Shown here: positions 11,933 through 22,859 of the stretch, one piece after another
Layout: each line of letters opens with the position of its first letter
Numbering within the stretch: the first letter of the stretch is position 1
Origin: Talinum fruticosum
Lineage: Eukaryota > Streptophyta > Magnoliopsida > Caryophyllales > Talinaceae
Direction of reading: 5' to 3'
Length of the DNA: 64,000 bases
NCBI GenBank assembly: GCA_021018815.1
Contig: JAITYX010000049.1
Coordinates: 3,658,001-3,722,000 of the forward strand
Made by a program: the position numbers and the translations under genes
Notes under the pieces: model-generated
The model's database searches: none
What the model saw: the letters and a program-made list of their open reading frames with translations, nothing else
Told to the model about the DNA's origin: nothing

Positions 11933-13486
11933 TGAAGGTTTGCTCGGGGAGAAGCTAAGTCACCCTAGAGGGGGTGAATAGGGTGATGATGAAACTTTCT
12001 TGAATTTTGAAATAGATATGACTCTAATGACAATGAGAGTCAAAAGTGAACTCAGAAAATGAGCTAACTCGGAATTCGGAGAAGATTGAAGAAACAAATT
12101 AAACGAGTACTCAAAGCTGTCCGAGTCTAGAATGGACTCATAAAAGTAATAACTCGGAAAGTACGTGGAAACCCTCCTGGGGCAGAAAACCACGGACTGT
12201 GCTAATCCAAGCACGATGTCAAATCCACTATTTTCGATCCACAAAATACGATAGATCGACTCAACCCCGAGTTGCTCCTTGGACAACTCCTTACAAGTTT
12301 TCCTAGATTCGAAATTCCCTTATCCGATCTAGTACTTCCTAACTCGAGATAACCCTTACAGCTAGGGACAACCGAGCTGAGTTAACCCTTACAGCTCGGT
12401 CAAGGGACCTTACTTAGAGAGAAAGAAAGAGAGTGTTTGTAATCGAGTACAATACCTTACAACTCGGAATATAATGAATTACAGGATTGGAGTTGTAAGT
12501 AGAAGATTGAGAATGGATACAATGGCTTGTGATCAAGTATGTGTATTAACAAATACATTCGGCAATCTTCAAGTCTTGAGAGTTGGCTTCTATTTATAGA
12601 TGACCAAGCAGCCTAGCCGTTGTGTCCATCTTCGACTGGAAGTCCTTTGTGACCGTTGTGAAGGATTTTACGAGTCACTCGGAAAATATCCGTTGAAATA
12701 TGAGCGTTAGACAACGGCTCTTGACTCCCTTGGAGGTGCCTAAAACCACTAGCGATGTCTTCAAAAGTAAGGTGGAAACCACCGTTGAGCTTAGTGTTGC
12801 AGATTTCCATTTACGGAAACAGACAACCACGACACAATGTCCGAGGCTAGGTCGAAGTGAAAAAAGCCTTATCTGCTGGTGATTTGACATTTTGAAGCTG
12901 GTTGCTTTCGTATTTCAAATTTAGAATAGCCTCGTTTGAATCACTTACAAAGGTAAATCAATTTGGTTCTCAAAGTACAAAATACTTTGGTCCAAGGTTA
13001 GACACGAGATAATGATGTAAATATGATAATTAAGTTACTAATTATCCGGGTCGGAAAATGAATGAAATTTTCCGAGTCTAATATCTATGATACTCAAAAT
13101 TCCATCGAGTCAGTCTAACGGAGAATCAAGTTAACTAAAGAATATAAGAGGAAATAAACTTGATCTAGACTGAGCATGAATTCAAACTAAGATACCAGAG
13201 TTAGAGCGCGAGAAAGATAGTGTTTGAATCATGCGATACTTTCTTAGTGTTGAGTGACTCGAACGAGTGAAACATGATGAGAGCGGATATGCTCTCCGAG
13301 TCATACAGAGTCATGTGTAAATGCATGAGATAATTTCTACAACACTTAGAGAAAATAGCATATCACTCGGAAAAGTTTCTAAGACACGGGGAATGACTTG
13401 GAATCAAAACTTTATAAGTGAGAAAGTCTTATACCTGATTCCCTAGATAGAACTCAGAAATGTGAGATGTAAAGTTTGAATCTTCA
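11933..13486 (-). mobile_element. Solo LTR of the same copia family, inside copia-A
   Basis: 1554 bp in reverse orientation, starting TGAAGG and ending TCTTCA on the plus strand, i.e. the reverse complement of TGAAGA...CCTTCA. A perfect 5-bp target duplication AATCT flanks it (11928-11932 and 13487-13491). It carries the LTR TATA box as TATTTATA at 12591-12598. It has interrupted the region between the extra ORF and the polypurine tract of copia-A. A clean solo LTR implies insertion of a full element followed by LTR-LTR recombination. Confidence 0.9.
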
Positions 13487-13534
13487 AATCTGTATCTTCT
13501 TGATACATTCTTCCTCATTTTGTTTTTGCTTGAA

Positions 13535-13548
13535 AGGCAAGGGGAGAA
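13535..13548 (+). other. Additional polypurine-tract-like motif of copia-A
   Basis: AGGCAAGGGGAGAA, matching AGGCAAGGGGGAGAAA at 35035-35050 in copia-B. Repeated PPT-like motifs upstream of the 3' LTR are a described trait of Sireviruses, which supports the lineage call. Confidence 0.55.
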
Positions 13549-13920
13549 TAGTTAGAAAAATTTGTTGTCTTGTTTAGGGAAGTTTCTCTCACCCTCTTTT
13601 GTGTAAACTTTTAGTTTAAATTATAAGGAAATTTCATTTTCATGTTTATTGCTTTCCGAGTTGCAATTATTTTTGAGTTTATTACTTCGAAATTCAATTC
13701 GAGTCTATCATTGCTCCGTTCCTCGGTATGTTTTTGCTCCGATACTTTAGTTTTTCTATGCAACCTAAACTTGTTTGCTTTTATAGAATATAAGTTTCAT
13801 TCACTTGTATCTACTCTATACAATTCTATCATGTTTTTCGACTTATCCTTTGAGAAAGGATGAAAAACCAGATCTACATCACTAACAAAGTTTCTAACTA
13901 AGTATGGAATGCCTTTCATC

Positions 13921-13933
13921 AAAAAGGGGAGAT
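13921..13933 (+). other. Copia-A polypurine tract
   Basis: AAAAAGGGGAGAT directly abuts the 3' LTR start TGAAG, as expected for the plus-strand primer. Copia-B has the same tract at 35302-35314. Confidence 0.8.
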
Positions 13934-15462
13934 TGAAGACTCGGACTTTACATATACATCATTCTGAGTTCCATCAAGGAATCAGGTATAAAACTTCATC
14001 TCTTATAAGGTTTTGATTACAAGTCATTCTAAGTGTCTTATAAACTTTTCTGAGTGATATAGAATCTTTTTTAGTGTTACGAAACCATTGCATATGTTCT
14101 CACTTGATTCCGACCGACTCGGAAAGCATACTCTGTTCGCACACGATTCGACTCACTCGAGACAACACTCGAGATATATTGCATGTTCAAACATTTGCTC
14201 TAATGTGCATAAACTCAAGTCTGACTTCATGATCTAAGTTTAATTGAAATATTGTATTAATTCATCTTTCTAAGTCGAGCATGCTTGTTTTGAACACTCG
14301 GTAGTCTAGATCAACTCTTTCCACTCTGTTGTTCTTTATCGACTTCCTTTACTTCTCGATCGACTCGGTTGGAATTTGAGTATAGTGGACATTAAACTTA
14401 GAAAATTCCACTCTTTTAGGACTTAGATAATTACGCACTTAATTATCTTAATTAAATTATTATCTCGTGTCTAATCTTGGACCAAAGTATTTTATACTTT
14501 GAGAACCAAATTGATTTACTTTTGTAGGTTATTCAAAAGTGATTATCCTATTTTTGAATTACAAAAGTAACCGGCCTCAAGATATCAAATCACCTGCAGA
14601 CAAGGCTTTTCCTACTTCGACCTAGACCCGGACAATCGTGTCGGGGTTGTGCTGTTTCAAAACTCGAAATATGTAACGCTAACCTCAACCATGGTTTCCA
14701 CCCTACTTTTCGGACACCACCAGTGGATTGGGACTTCCAAAGGAGTCAAGAGCCGTTGCCCAACGTTCACACCTCAACGGATATTTTCGAGTGACTTAGA
14801 AAGACCATCGCAACGGTCACAAAGGACTTCCGAGTAAGAAGACAGATCACAACGGCTACTGTGCTTGGTTATTTATAAATAGAAGCCAACTCTCAACACT
14901 TGAAGATTGCTGAACCAACTGTCAATACATGTACTTAAGCAAAAGTCATTATATTCATACTCAATCTTCTACTTACAACTCCAACTTTGTACTTAACATC
15001 TTCCGAGTTGTAAGCTCTTATGATCGATTACAAACACTTATTCTTACTTTCCGAGTAAGGTCCCTTGACTGAGCTGTAAGGGTTAACTCACCTCAATTGT
15101 CCCTAACCGTAAAGGTTATCTCGGTTAGGAAGTACTAAATCGGATAAGGGAATTTCGAGTTTAGGAAAATCTTGTGAGGAATTGTCTAAGGCAGCAATTC
15201 TAGTTGAGTCTTTCTACTCGTATTTTGTGGATTCAAAATAGTGGATTTGACTTTGTGCTTAGATTAGCACCGACCGTGGTTTTCTCGCCCCACGAGGGTT
15301 TCCACGTAACTTTCTGAGTTAGTACTTTTCTAAGTTCACTCTAGACTTAGACTCTCCTCACATTCATATCTAGTTTTATTCTTCCATTACTTGGTTTAAA
15401 TTTCCACATCATCCTATTGACCCCCTCTAGGGTGACTTAGCCTTTCCAAGAGCAAACCTTCA
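13934..15462 (+). repeat. Copia-A 3' LTR
   Basis: 1529 bp, TGAAGACTCGG to AACCTTCA, paired with 2980-4505. TATA box TATAAATA at 14874-14881, followed by AGAAGCC as in the other LTRs. The two LTRs differ at many sites, so the insertion is not recent. Many differences involve gain or loss of bases in CTCG/CGAG contexts. Confidence 0.85.
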
Positions 15463-15551
15463 GCCTGAGCGTCCTAAAACTTAAATTACTTTAAGCTATT
15501 AATATTAACTTTACCATTTTGTGTTTACTCCAAAACTTATGGGGCGTTACA
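15463..15551 (+). repeat. Gypsy-type LTR 1, downstream part
   Basis: 15463-15467 (GCCTG) is the copy of the copia-A target site. The rest completes the LTR begun at 1754 and ends GGGCGTTACA. A primer-binding site TTGGTATTAGAAC follows at 15553. Confidence 0.7.
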
Positions 15552-16005
15552 GTTGGTATTAGAACTTAGGTTTAAAAATGAGTGGAAAAAAATAGATTAA
15601 GAAAAACAATCTATCAAATAAACTTTGAAAACCCGTGGGTAGTAGTGTAATGGGTGTTGATTATTGTAGTTTTGTTTATTGAGTGCTAAATTGCTTTTAA
15701 GTGGTTATAAACTTATATACTTTTGTAGTTATTGTATTGAATGTATAGCTATTGACTAATTTCCTAACTTGACCCTATATTTACCTTTAAAAAGAAAATT
15801 AATGAACATTCCATAACCATAATGAATATAAATACTCCATGGATCTATCATCCGTCATATTTTATCCCATTATTTCAATATATTTATACTTCAATTCACT
15901 AGTTTAGTTAAGAAATTGTATTACCTTCAAGGTTACTACAAAATTTTGATAATGTGCTATTAGAAAAAAATTACATAGGTATTGTAGAATTTAGGTATAC
16001 ATTCT

Positions 16006-16856
16006 GATCAACAAGTTGGAATAACAAGTTACTACTTATCAGAACAAACAGATTTATGGTGGTACACTAAAAAACACCAAGGAAACTTGATATAATTGGG
16101 ATAAACTAAAGGAGCAAACCGGGGTCAAATTCTACCCTAACTTCCTCACGAAACAAAAGGAGCGAGAATTTGTGGATTTGAGACAAGGTAGCTTGATTGT
16201 GGTTGAATATGCAGCCAAATTTATGGAGTTAGCAAAGTTTTCCTCTGACCTAATCTCTAATGACAAGAAGCGCATGGAATGGTTCGAAAACGGTCTTAAA
16301 CCTAACCTTCACAAGCAACTAGCGGCATTTTTTGCTGACTCCTACAATCACTATATGATCCAGCTGCCCATGTTGAAGGAGTTAATTGAATGGTAGATGG
16401 GCTACTCAACAACAATCCACAAAAAGATAGCTCTAGCCATAACAACCAAAATCGATTAAAGAGGCCTCACCAAGCAGAAGAATCAACAATAGTTAAGAAA
16501 CAAAAAATTAACTCTAAGCCTCCTTATACAGGACACCCATGCACCTATTGTGGATAGAAGAAAAGTCCATATGAGGAGTGTCGCAAGAAGTTGGGCTTAT
16601 GTGTTTGGTGAGCTAGCCCAAATCACACATTAATCGATTGCCCCAAAGCTAGGAAAGGTAGTGATTTCAGGCATGAGTCAAAGTCAGCACAGAGGAACTC
16701 GACTGTTAAAGTGAACACTAATGGCAAATTGTATGCCTTGATTAGGCAAGACGATAAATCCTCAGGTATGAATGTTGCTATGCTTACTTACCAAAAGTAT
16801 TTAATGTGTCATTTGATCTTGCTAGTCTTTTTGTGCAAAGTGATAGTTTGTAATTG
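16006..16856 (+). pseudogene. Gag-only element, gag remnant 1
   Basis: Retrotransposon-gag-type protein without its first part: sequence before the SYYLSEQTDLWW-like block is deleted and joined to leader sequence near 16006. Visible are the DLRQGSLIVVEYAAKFMEL helix, EWFENGLKPNLHKQL, and two zinc-knuckle sites (CTYCG...C and CVW...SPNHTLIDC), followed by a basic tail. In-frame stops lie at 16555-16557 (TAG) and 16609-16611 (TGA); both recur at the same spacing in the distant copy at 56329-57391. A stop at 16396-16398 and frame shifts also break it. No pol domain follows; the LTR begins about 100 bp downstream. As gag it would have coated RNA in particles. Confidence 0.75.
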
Positions 16857-16963
16857 AGGTCTAGAAATACAACCCTAGAGTTATCCTAAAGTCGATATAT
16901 GTAATAACTACTTCATAGATTTTAGTTAAAGTTTTAAGGACAAAATTTTTCTTGAGGAAAGTC

Positions 16964-18269
16964 TCTAACACTCCCAACTAATAATAATAATAACAATAAT
17001 AATAATAATATTATTATTATTGTACTTCCTTATAAGCGTATTTATATAATTAAAAAGATATATATAAAAAAGGAAGTAAAGGTCATGTTTATTTAGTGAC
17101 TTACCGAAATATATTGCACAAAATTTATAACTTGCGCAATTGTGATAAGTATTAAAATCCAAAACCATTGAGTGTCGACCTTACTTTAATCACCAAGTTA
17201 ATATGATTAAATTTGCTTGCTCCTTTATATTCCTAAACGGAAGATAACTTCTTCTCTTACCTCCACCATCTGTAAATAGTTCCCTCATCTTGGCCTAAGA
17301 ATCCAACTATCACTAAGATCGATTCATATACACACAAATACCGTATCTTTCCCAACCCTTTTATTTTTCATTCCGGGCAATGGTAGCAATGGTGACGACA
17401 CTACTGTTGTATGGTTGCCAACTTGTCTTGTTCAAAGCCATTTAACTTTCATGGAGTACATGACTGGTTTTCGTTGAACCTTCAAATTCAGAAAGCTAAC
17501 TTATATAATTTTCAAGTATTTTACTAATTGATATTGGAGATTCAAGGTTCAAATTATCATGGTACATTAAAATGTCAATTCTTTCAAACTCAACTTTATT
17601 TATGGTAAATAATTTTTTTATTATTTTAAATTATATTTTTAATCTCATTTATCCCAATTAGCATTATCGTTATCATTATGGTGATCACCTGGGGGCTTCC
17701 ACCGCCGAGTCCCAACATGCGCATGTGTTATCATCTTACCATATCGTTTATCTCCCTTTTGGGAACACATGGGCGGTATAGCTTGTTATTTGGGAAATCT
17801 TGAGACTTAAAATGTTAAATCGTTATTCGTTCTTATCACATTTATAAAAATAAAATATTTTTCTAACTGTTTTAATATGGTTGGGTCTTCTATACTGAGA
17901 TTTCATTCTCACTTTTTAAATTATTTTTCGTTTTTAGGTTGATTACATATTGGGGACCTTTCGTCAATTGGGATTGATCACGTAAAAACTACTATCATAG
18001 AGTGATGAAGTTTATCATTGACAGGCAGATATTCGTAATAATTTAGTTCGTGTTATTTCGGTAGTTTGAGAATAATTTAAGTTTTAAATAAGGCTGTTAC
18101 TCCTAAACTATTTGTAATAAAATTATCTATTTTATTATTAATTTATTAATTTATTGGCCTTACATATCTCTAAAATATGCGGCGTGACGTCCTAGAAATT
18201 AAATTATTTTTCGCTGTTAATATTAACTTTACCAATTTGTATTTACTCAAAAAATTATGGGGTGTTATA
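16964..18269 (+). repeat. Gypsy-type LTR 2
   Basis: 1306 bp, from TCTAACACTCCC to GGGGTGTTATA, with a short ATT/TAA tract near its start. It serves as 3' LTR for the unit on its left and 5' LTR for the unit on its right, since a primer site and a second gag follow. Confidence 0.75.
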
Positions 18270-18270
18270 G

Positions 18271-18284
18271 TTGGTATCGGAGCT
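18271..18284 (+). other. Gypsy-type primer-binding site
   Basis: TTGGTATCGGAGCT follows LTR 2; it is the tRNA-Met site TGGTATCAGAGC with CAG changed to CGG. Corresponding sites after the other LTRs are at 15553 (TTGGTATTAGAAC) and 58533 (TTGGTATCAAAGC). Confidence 0.7.
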
Positions 18285-18828
18285 TAGGTTTAAAAATGAG
18301 TAAAAAAAATAGATTAACAAAAAACATCAATCAAATAGAAGTTGAAAAGCCGTGCGTAGGAGCTTAATGAGTCTTGATTGTTCTAGTTTCCTTTACTGAG
18401 TTCTAAATGGCTTTTATGTGCTTATAAGCTTATTTACTACGTGGTTATTCTCTTGCCTGTGAAACAAAGCTTTTATCATATGATGTATAGCTATTGAGTA
18501 ACTTTCCTCACTTAACCCCATATTTACCTTTAAAAAGAAAATTAATTAACATTCTATAACCATTATGAATATAAATACTAAATGGATCTATTATGTATCA
18601 TATTTTATCCCATTTCAATATATTTATACTTAAACTAGTTTAGTTAAGAAACTGTAACACCTTCAAGGTTATTAAGAAAATTTGATAATGTGGTATTAGA
18701 AAAAAAAAATACATAGGTCTTGTAGAATTTAGGTATACATTCTTATTACCATTGTGATGTGGTATACTTAATTTTTTTCATGCTTAGTATGTTAGGTTAG
18801 AGTTCAATCTAAAATTGTTATTAATAGG

Positions 18829-19732
18829 ATATCAGGAATTCCTGTTGAAGTGGATAAATTGGGACAAAACTCTAGTGAAAAATTGAACATTACTCTCAAC
18901 TCTAAAATGGTAGCTGCTTTGATGAAACAAATTATAGTCCAAAACCCTTCTAGGGATAAGAAAGAGGATACTTACTCTAAGGTGTTTTAGCGAATTGCAT
19001 CCCACAAGCCTTCTAAATATGACGGAGCAGCCAAACCTACCATTTTGGAAGACTGGATTAAGTATGTGGACAATCTCTTTGCAGCAGTCAAGTGTCAAGA
19101 AGATCAACAGGCTGGAATAGCAAGTTACTACTTGTCAGGACAAGTAGACATATGGTGGGGCACTCAAAAACACCAACTCAAGGAAAGTTTATATAATTGC
19201 GATTAAATAAAGGAGCAAATCATGGCCAAATTCTACGCTGACTTCCTAAGGAAACAAAAGGAGCGAGATTTTATGGATTTGAGACAAGGTAACATGAGTT
19301 TGGTTGAAGGAGTTAATCGAATGGTAGATGGGCCACTTAAAAACACTCCACAAAAAGATAGCTCTAGCCATAACAACCAAAATCGATTAAAGAGGCCTCG
19401 CCAAGCAGAGGAATCAACAATAGTTAAGAAACTCGAAATCACTTCTAAGCCTACTTATACTAGACTCCCATGTACCTATTATGGATACAAGAACCATCCA
19501 ACTAAGGAGGGCCGCAAGAATTTGGGCTTATGTGTTTGGTGTTGCTAGCCAAAATCACACATTAGTCCATTGCCCCAACGCTAGGAAAGGATGTGATTTC
19601 AGGCATGAGTCAAAGTCAGCACATAGGAACTCGACTATTAAAGTGAACACTAATGGTCAAGTGTATGCCTTGATTAGGCAAGATGATACATCCTCAGGTA
19701 TGAATGTTACTATCATTCCTTATCAGAAGTAA
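18829..19732 (+). pseudogene. Gag-only element, gag remnant 2
   Basis: The longest N-terminal part in this array. The start is ATATCAGGAATTCC where the copy at 56329 has ATGTCGAGAATTCC, so the ATG is lost. It continues with a helical block, KYDGAAKP, EDWIKYVDNLFAAVKC, ASYYLSGQVDIWWG (retrotransposon gag hallmark), DLRQG, then an internal deletion that joins to GVNRMVD and removes the EYAAKF...ELPMLK segment kept in copy 1. The knuckle region has lost one Cys (CTYYG) and is frame-shifted at the second knuckle. The tail SAHRNSTIKVNTNGQVYALIRQ ends at a stop at 19730-19732. No pol follows. Copies 1 and 2 carry different deletions. Confidence 0.75.
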
Positions 19733-19786
19733 TTAATGTGTCATTTGATCTTGCTAGCCTTTCTGTGCAAATTGATAGTTTCTAAA

Positions 19787-20007
19787 CAGAAATATATTGG
19801 ACAAAATTTATAACTTGTTCAATTATGATGATTATTAAAATCCCCAACCCTTACGCTTGCCATCTTACTTTAATCACCAAGTTAATATGATTAAATTTGC
19901 TTGTTCCATCATATTCCTAAACGAAACAAAATCATAACTTCTTCTCTTGCCTCCACCATCTATAAATAGTTCCGACATCTTGGCCTAGGAATCCAATTAT
20001 CACTAAG
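19787..20007 (+). repeat. Gypsy-type LTR 3, first piece (5'-truncated)
   Basis: The gag tail (GATAGTTTCTAA) runs directly into LTR-internal sequence (GAAATATATTGGACAAAAT), so the polypurine tract and the first part of the LTR are deleted. The piece ends where the MITE-like element is inserted. Confidence 0.65.
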
Positions 20008-21100
20008 GGCATATTTGGTTGGATGTAATCAAACCGGTAATGCAATCAAATTGGTAATGGTGATTAAATTACCATGTTTGGTTACAACATTGTAATGTAA
20101 TCAAAATTGCATTGTAATCATATTAACCTTTACCTATGTAATTACAATTACTTGAATATTTACTAAACAATCATGATTACATTCATCCTTATGATCAAAT
20201 TTTTAACACACTTCTAATAATTTTCTCTCCCTCCCCCGCAATTTCATATCCATTTTCTCTCTCCTCCTTGACAAGCAAAAAATTTATCCATTTGATAAGA
20301 AACTAAAATTTTTTTCTTCTATTATCTTAATATATGATATGATCGTTAAATCATTAAGAGAAAATTTGAACTTTAATATTTTGGATTTAAAATTTAAGTA
20401 TTCAATTAAGAAGATAAAAGAAGTTTAAATTAAAATTTTTAGATCAAATTTTTTTACTTGTTAACAATTATCTTTAATTCAATAAATATTTATCATAAAT
20501 AAAATAATTTTAGTTTGTATTTTTTATTCATGAAAAAAATTCAAAATTTAATTATATGATAGAAGATATTAAAAAAGCTAAAATATAAATTTAGAGTTTA
20601 AAATTTTGTTATGTGGATAACATTTATCTTCACTACGACAAGCATTTATTGCCACTAGAATAATCGAATTGTCCTTTTTGCCACCAAAAAATTTAAAATT
20701 AGGAAATATGATATAAAAGATTAAAAAAATCTCAAATATGATTTTGAATTTAAAATATTTTTGTGTGGATAACATTTATCTTTATTAGTATATTTATTGT
20801 TATTAGAATAATATAGTTGATATTTGCAATAAAACTTGATTATTTGATAGAAAATATTTTTAAAAGCTCAAATCTAAATATGTAGCTCAAATTTTTACTT
20901 AGATAGGATTTATCTCCACTACAATAATTTAATTACTAACTTTGGTCATTGAAATAATACATTACCATTGTGATTACATTACATTTTTTATATAACCAAA
21001 CAAGGTAATGTAATTGTTGTTCCATTACATTACATATCTAATTACATTACATATTGATTACATTACATCTCTATTGCATTACATCCAACCAAACGTCACA
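20008..21100. mobile_element. MITE-like non-autonomous DNA transposon, 1.09 kb
   Basis: Inserted in gypsy-type LTR 3, whose sequence resumes at 21101 (compare 17311-17330). Starts GGCATATTTGGTTGGATGTAAT and ends ATTACATCCAACCAAACGTCAC, giving inverted termini of about 22 bp with some mismatches outside a common GGTTGGATGTAAT core. TAAG is present on both sides (20004-20007, 21101-21104), consistent with a TAA-type duplication of a PIF/Harbinger-like element; a hAT origin is not excluded. No coding capacity. Subterminal GTAAT/ATTAC repeats are dense at both ends. Confidence 0.65.
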
Positions 21101-21104
21101 TAAG

Positions 21105-21790
21105 ATCGATTCATACACATACAAGTACAGTATCTTTCCCAACCGCTTTATTTATCATTCCACGCAATGGTAGCAATGGTGACGACACTACTGTTGCATG
21201 GTTGCCAACTTGTCTTGTCCAAAGACATTTAAATTTCACGGAGTCCAAGACTGGTTTTCGTTCAACCGTCAAATTGAGAAAGCCAACTTATATAATTTTC
21301 AAGTATTTTACTCACTAATATTGGATATTCAAGGTTCTCAAGGTACATTAGATGCCAATTCCTTTAAACTCAACTTTATTTGTCTTAAATGATCGTTTCA
21401 TTATTTTCAATTTGATTTTTAATCTCATGTATCCTAATTAGCATTATCATTATCGTCATGGTGATCACCTAGGGACTTCCACCACCTAGTCCTAACATGC
21501 GCATGTGTTATCGTCTTATCTTGTCATTTATCTCCCTTTAGGGAACATATTGGCGGCATAGCTTGTTATTTGGGAAATCTTGAGACTTAAAATGTTAAAT
21601 CATTATTCCTTCTTATCGCATTTAAAAAATTAAAATGTTTTTCTAACTGTTTTAACATGGTTGGATCTTCTACACTGAGATTTCATTGTCACTTCTAAAA
21701 TTAGTTTATGCTTTCAGGTTGATTACTTATTGGGGACCTTTCGCTAATTAGGATTGATCACCTAGAAAATACTATCAAGAGTGATGAAGT
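21105..21790 (+). repeat. Gypsy-type LTR 3, second piece
   Basis: Continues the LTR after the MITE (matching about 17325-18015) and stops at the inverted copia LTR fragment starting TGAAG at 21791. Confidence 0.65.
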
Positions 21791-22422
21791 TGAAGATTTG
21801 CTCTTGGAGAGTCTAACTCACAGGGGGTGAATACGGTGATGATGAAATTTAAAAAAACTTAAGTATAGACTGGGAAAATATTGTAAGGAATTGGACAACT
21901 CAAGTAATGTTAAGTATAGACAGGGGGTGAATACGGTGATGATGAAATTTGGACAACTCGAGAAAATGTTAAGTATAGACTGGGAGTTGTAAATAGAAGA
22001 TTGAATATGAAAATAATGGCTTTTGCTCAAGTAATGTGTTTTGCAATGATGTACAACAATAACTCCAGCAATCTTCTTATCTTGTGAGTGGCTTCTATTT
22101 AAATCTAACCAAGCAGAGTGATCGTTGAGTCTTGGTGCTGAATAAAAGTCTTCACTGGCTGGTGTAACGACTCTTGTGAGTCATTCGGAAAAGATCCGTT
22201 CGAGATGTGAACGTTGTACAACGGCTCTTGGCTTGAAAAGGTGTTGTAATCAACTAACGTTTTTGAAAAGCAACGTTGAAACCATTGTTGAGCCTAGCGT
22301 TGGAGTTTTCCGGTTTGGAAACGAGACAACCACGACACGGTGTCCGAGCCCTGTTCGAAGTAGATAAATCTTGTCTGCTGGTGATTGATAGCTCGAACCC
22401 AGCTACTTTAGTATTTCAAACA
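21791..22422 (-). mobile_element. Inverted copia LTR fragment, truncated
   Basis: Reads TGAAGATTTGCTC on the plus strand, the reverse complement of the copia LTR 3' end. It includes GGGGGTGAATACGG, matching GGGGGTGAATAGGG in the other LTRs, a modified TATA region and the ATTTCAAACAC block. It is lost after about 22422. A segment of about 30 bp (GGGGGTGAATACGGTGATG and following bases) occurs twice, near 21823 and 21921, so the fragment was internally rearranged. Confidence 0.65.
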
Positions 22423-22859
22423 CTAGTCCGGACCCGTGCTATGCAAGGGTTAATGTTGTACAATGTATAACTTAAGAAATTATTGAATTACGGAGCGATG
22501 TTGTACTTGTACGTTTCTTTTTCTTGATCATTTGATTTTATTAAATGGTTTCACTTTCAACAACATTCTTTTACATGTTATCCCCTCATAGCGAAAACAC
22601 TTTCGTGACTCATCAAAGTTATCAGAACCCAACACATAAAAATCATTAGAGCCTAACACACATTCATCCTCCAATCATTCTAAATTTCAAAAGAATAAAT
22701 AAATAATCTAAAATAATAAATAAAAAAGAATGTTAAAAAATATCATCAAAATTTTAAGATTAAACTCGTGATTTGGAATATTAAAAAGTCGAGGCCCTTC
22801 TAAGAGTCAAACAAATTAAATAATCCTAGCTCATACAATTATAGAAATAGTGTGACAAT
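22423..22859. other. AT-rich intergenic sequence
   Basis: No open frame of note, no recognisable repeat termini and no match to the other elements of the window that I can see. Confidence 0.3.

Larger units (their letters stand above)
2980..15462 (+). mobile_element. Copia-A: full-length Sirevirus-type LTR retrotransposon (12.5 kb)
   Basis: Bounded by LTRs starting TGAAGACTCGG and ending CCTTCA (2980-4505 and 13934-15462), with an imperfect 5-bp target duplication (GCGTG before, GCCTG after) inside a gypsy-type LTR. Internal order: tRNA-Met-like primer site, gag, protease, integrase, RT, RNase H, spacer with TATA-like box, extra ORF, polypurine tract. RT signatures such as MSMMGELNFFLGLQIK, large LTRs and the extra 3' ORF point to the Sirevirus/Maximus lineage. 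The element is dead through many frameshifts and stops. The extra ORF is followed by a reverse-oriented solo LTR of the same family (11933-13486), which accounts for 1.55 kb of the length. Confidence 0.85.
1754..21790 (+). mobile_element. Gag-only Ty3/gypsy-type array: LTR-gag-LTR-gag-LTR (with nested insertions)
   Basis: Three LTR copies of one family alternate with two short internal regions that encode only a gag-like protein and no protease, RT, RNase H or integrase. LTR 1 spans 1754-2979 plus 15468-15551 (split by copia-A), LTR 2 spans 16964-18269, and LTR 3 is a 5'-truncated copy at 19787-20007 plus 21105-21790 (split by a MITE). LTRs 1 and 2 are about 1.3 kb, begin TGTAACAC or TCTAACAC and end GGGTGTTATA or GGGCGTTACA. 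LTRs 1 and 2 are each followed by a tRNA-Met-like primer-binding site. A two-knuckle gag without pol matches published terminal-repeat retrotransposons with a GAG domain (TR-GAG), mobilised in trans. Sharing of LTRs between neighbouring units suggests unequal recombination. Confidence 0.7.
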
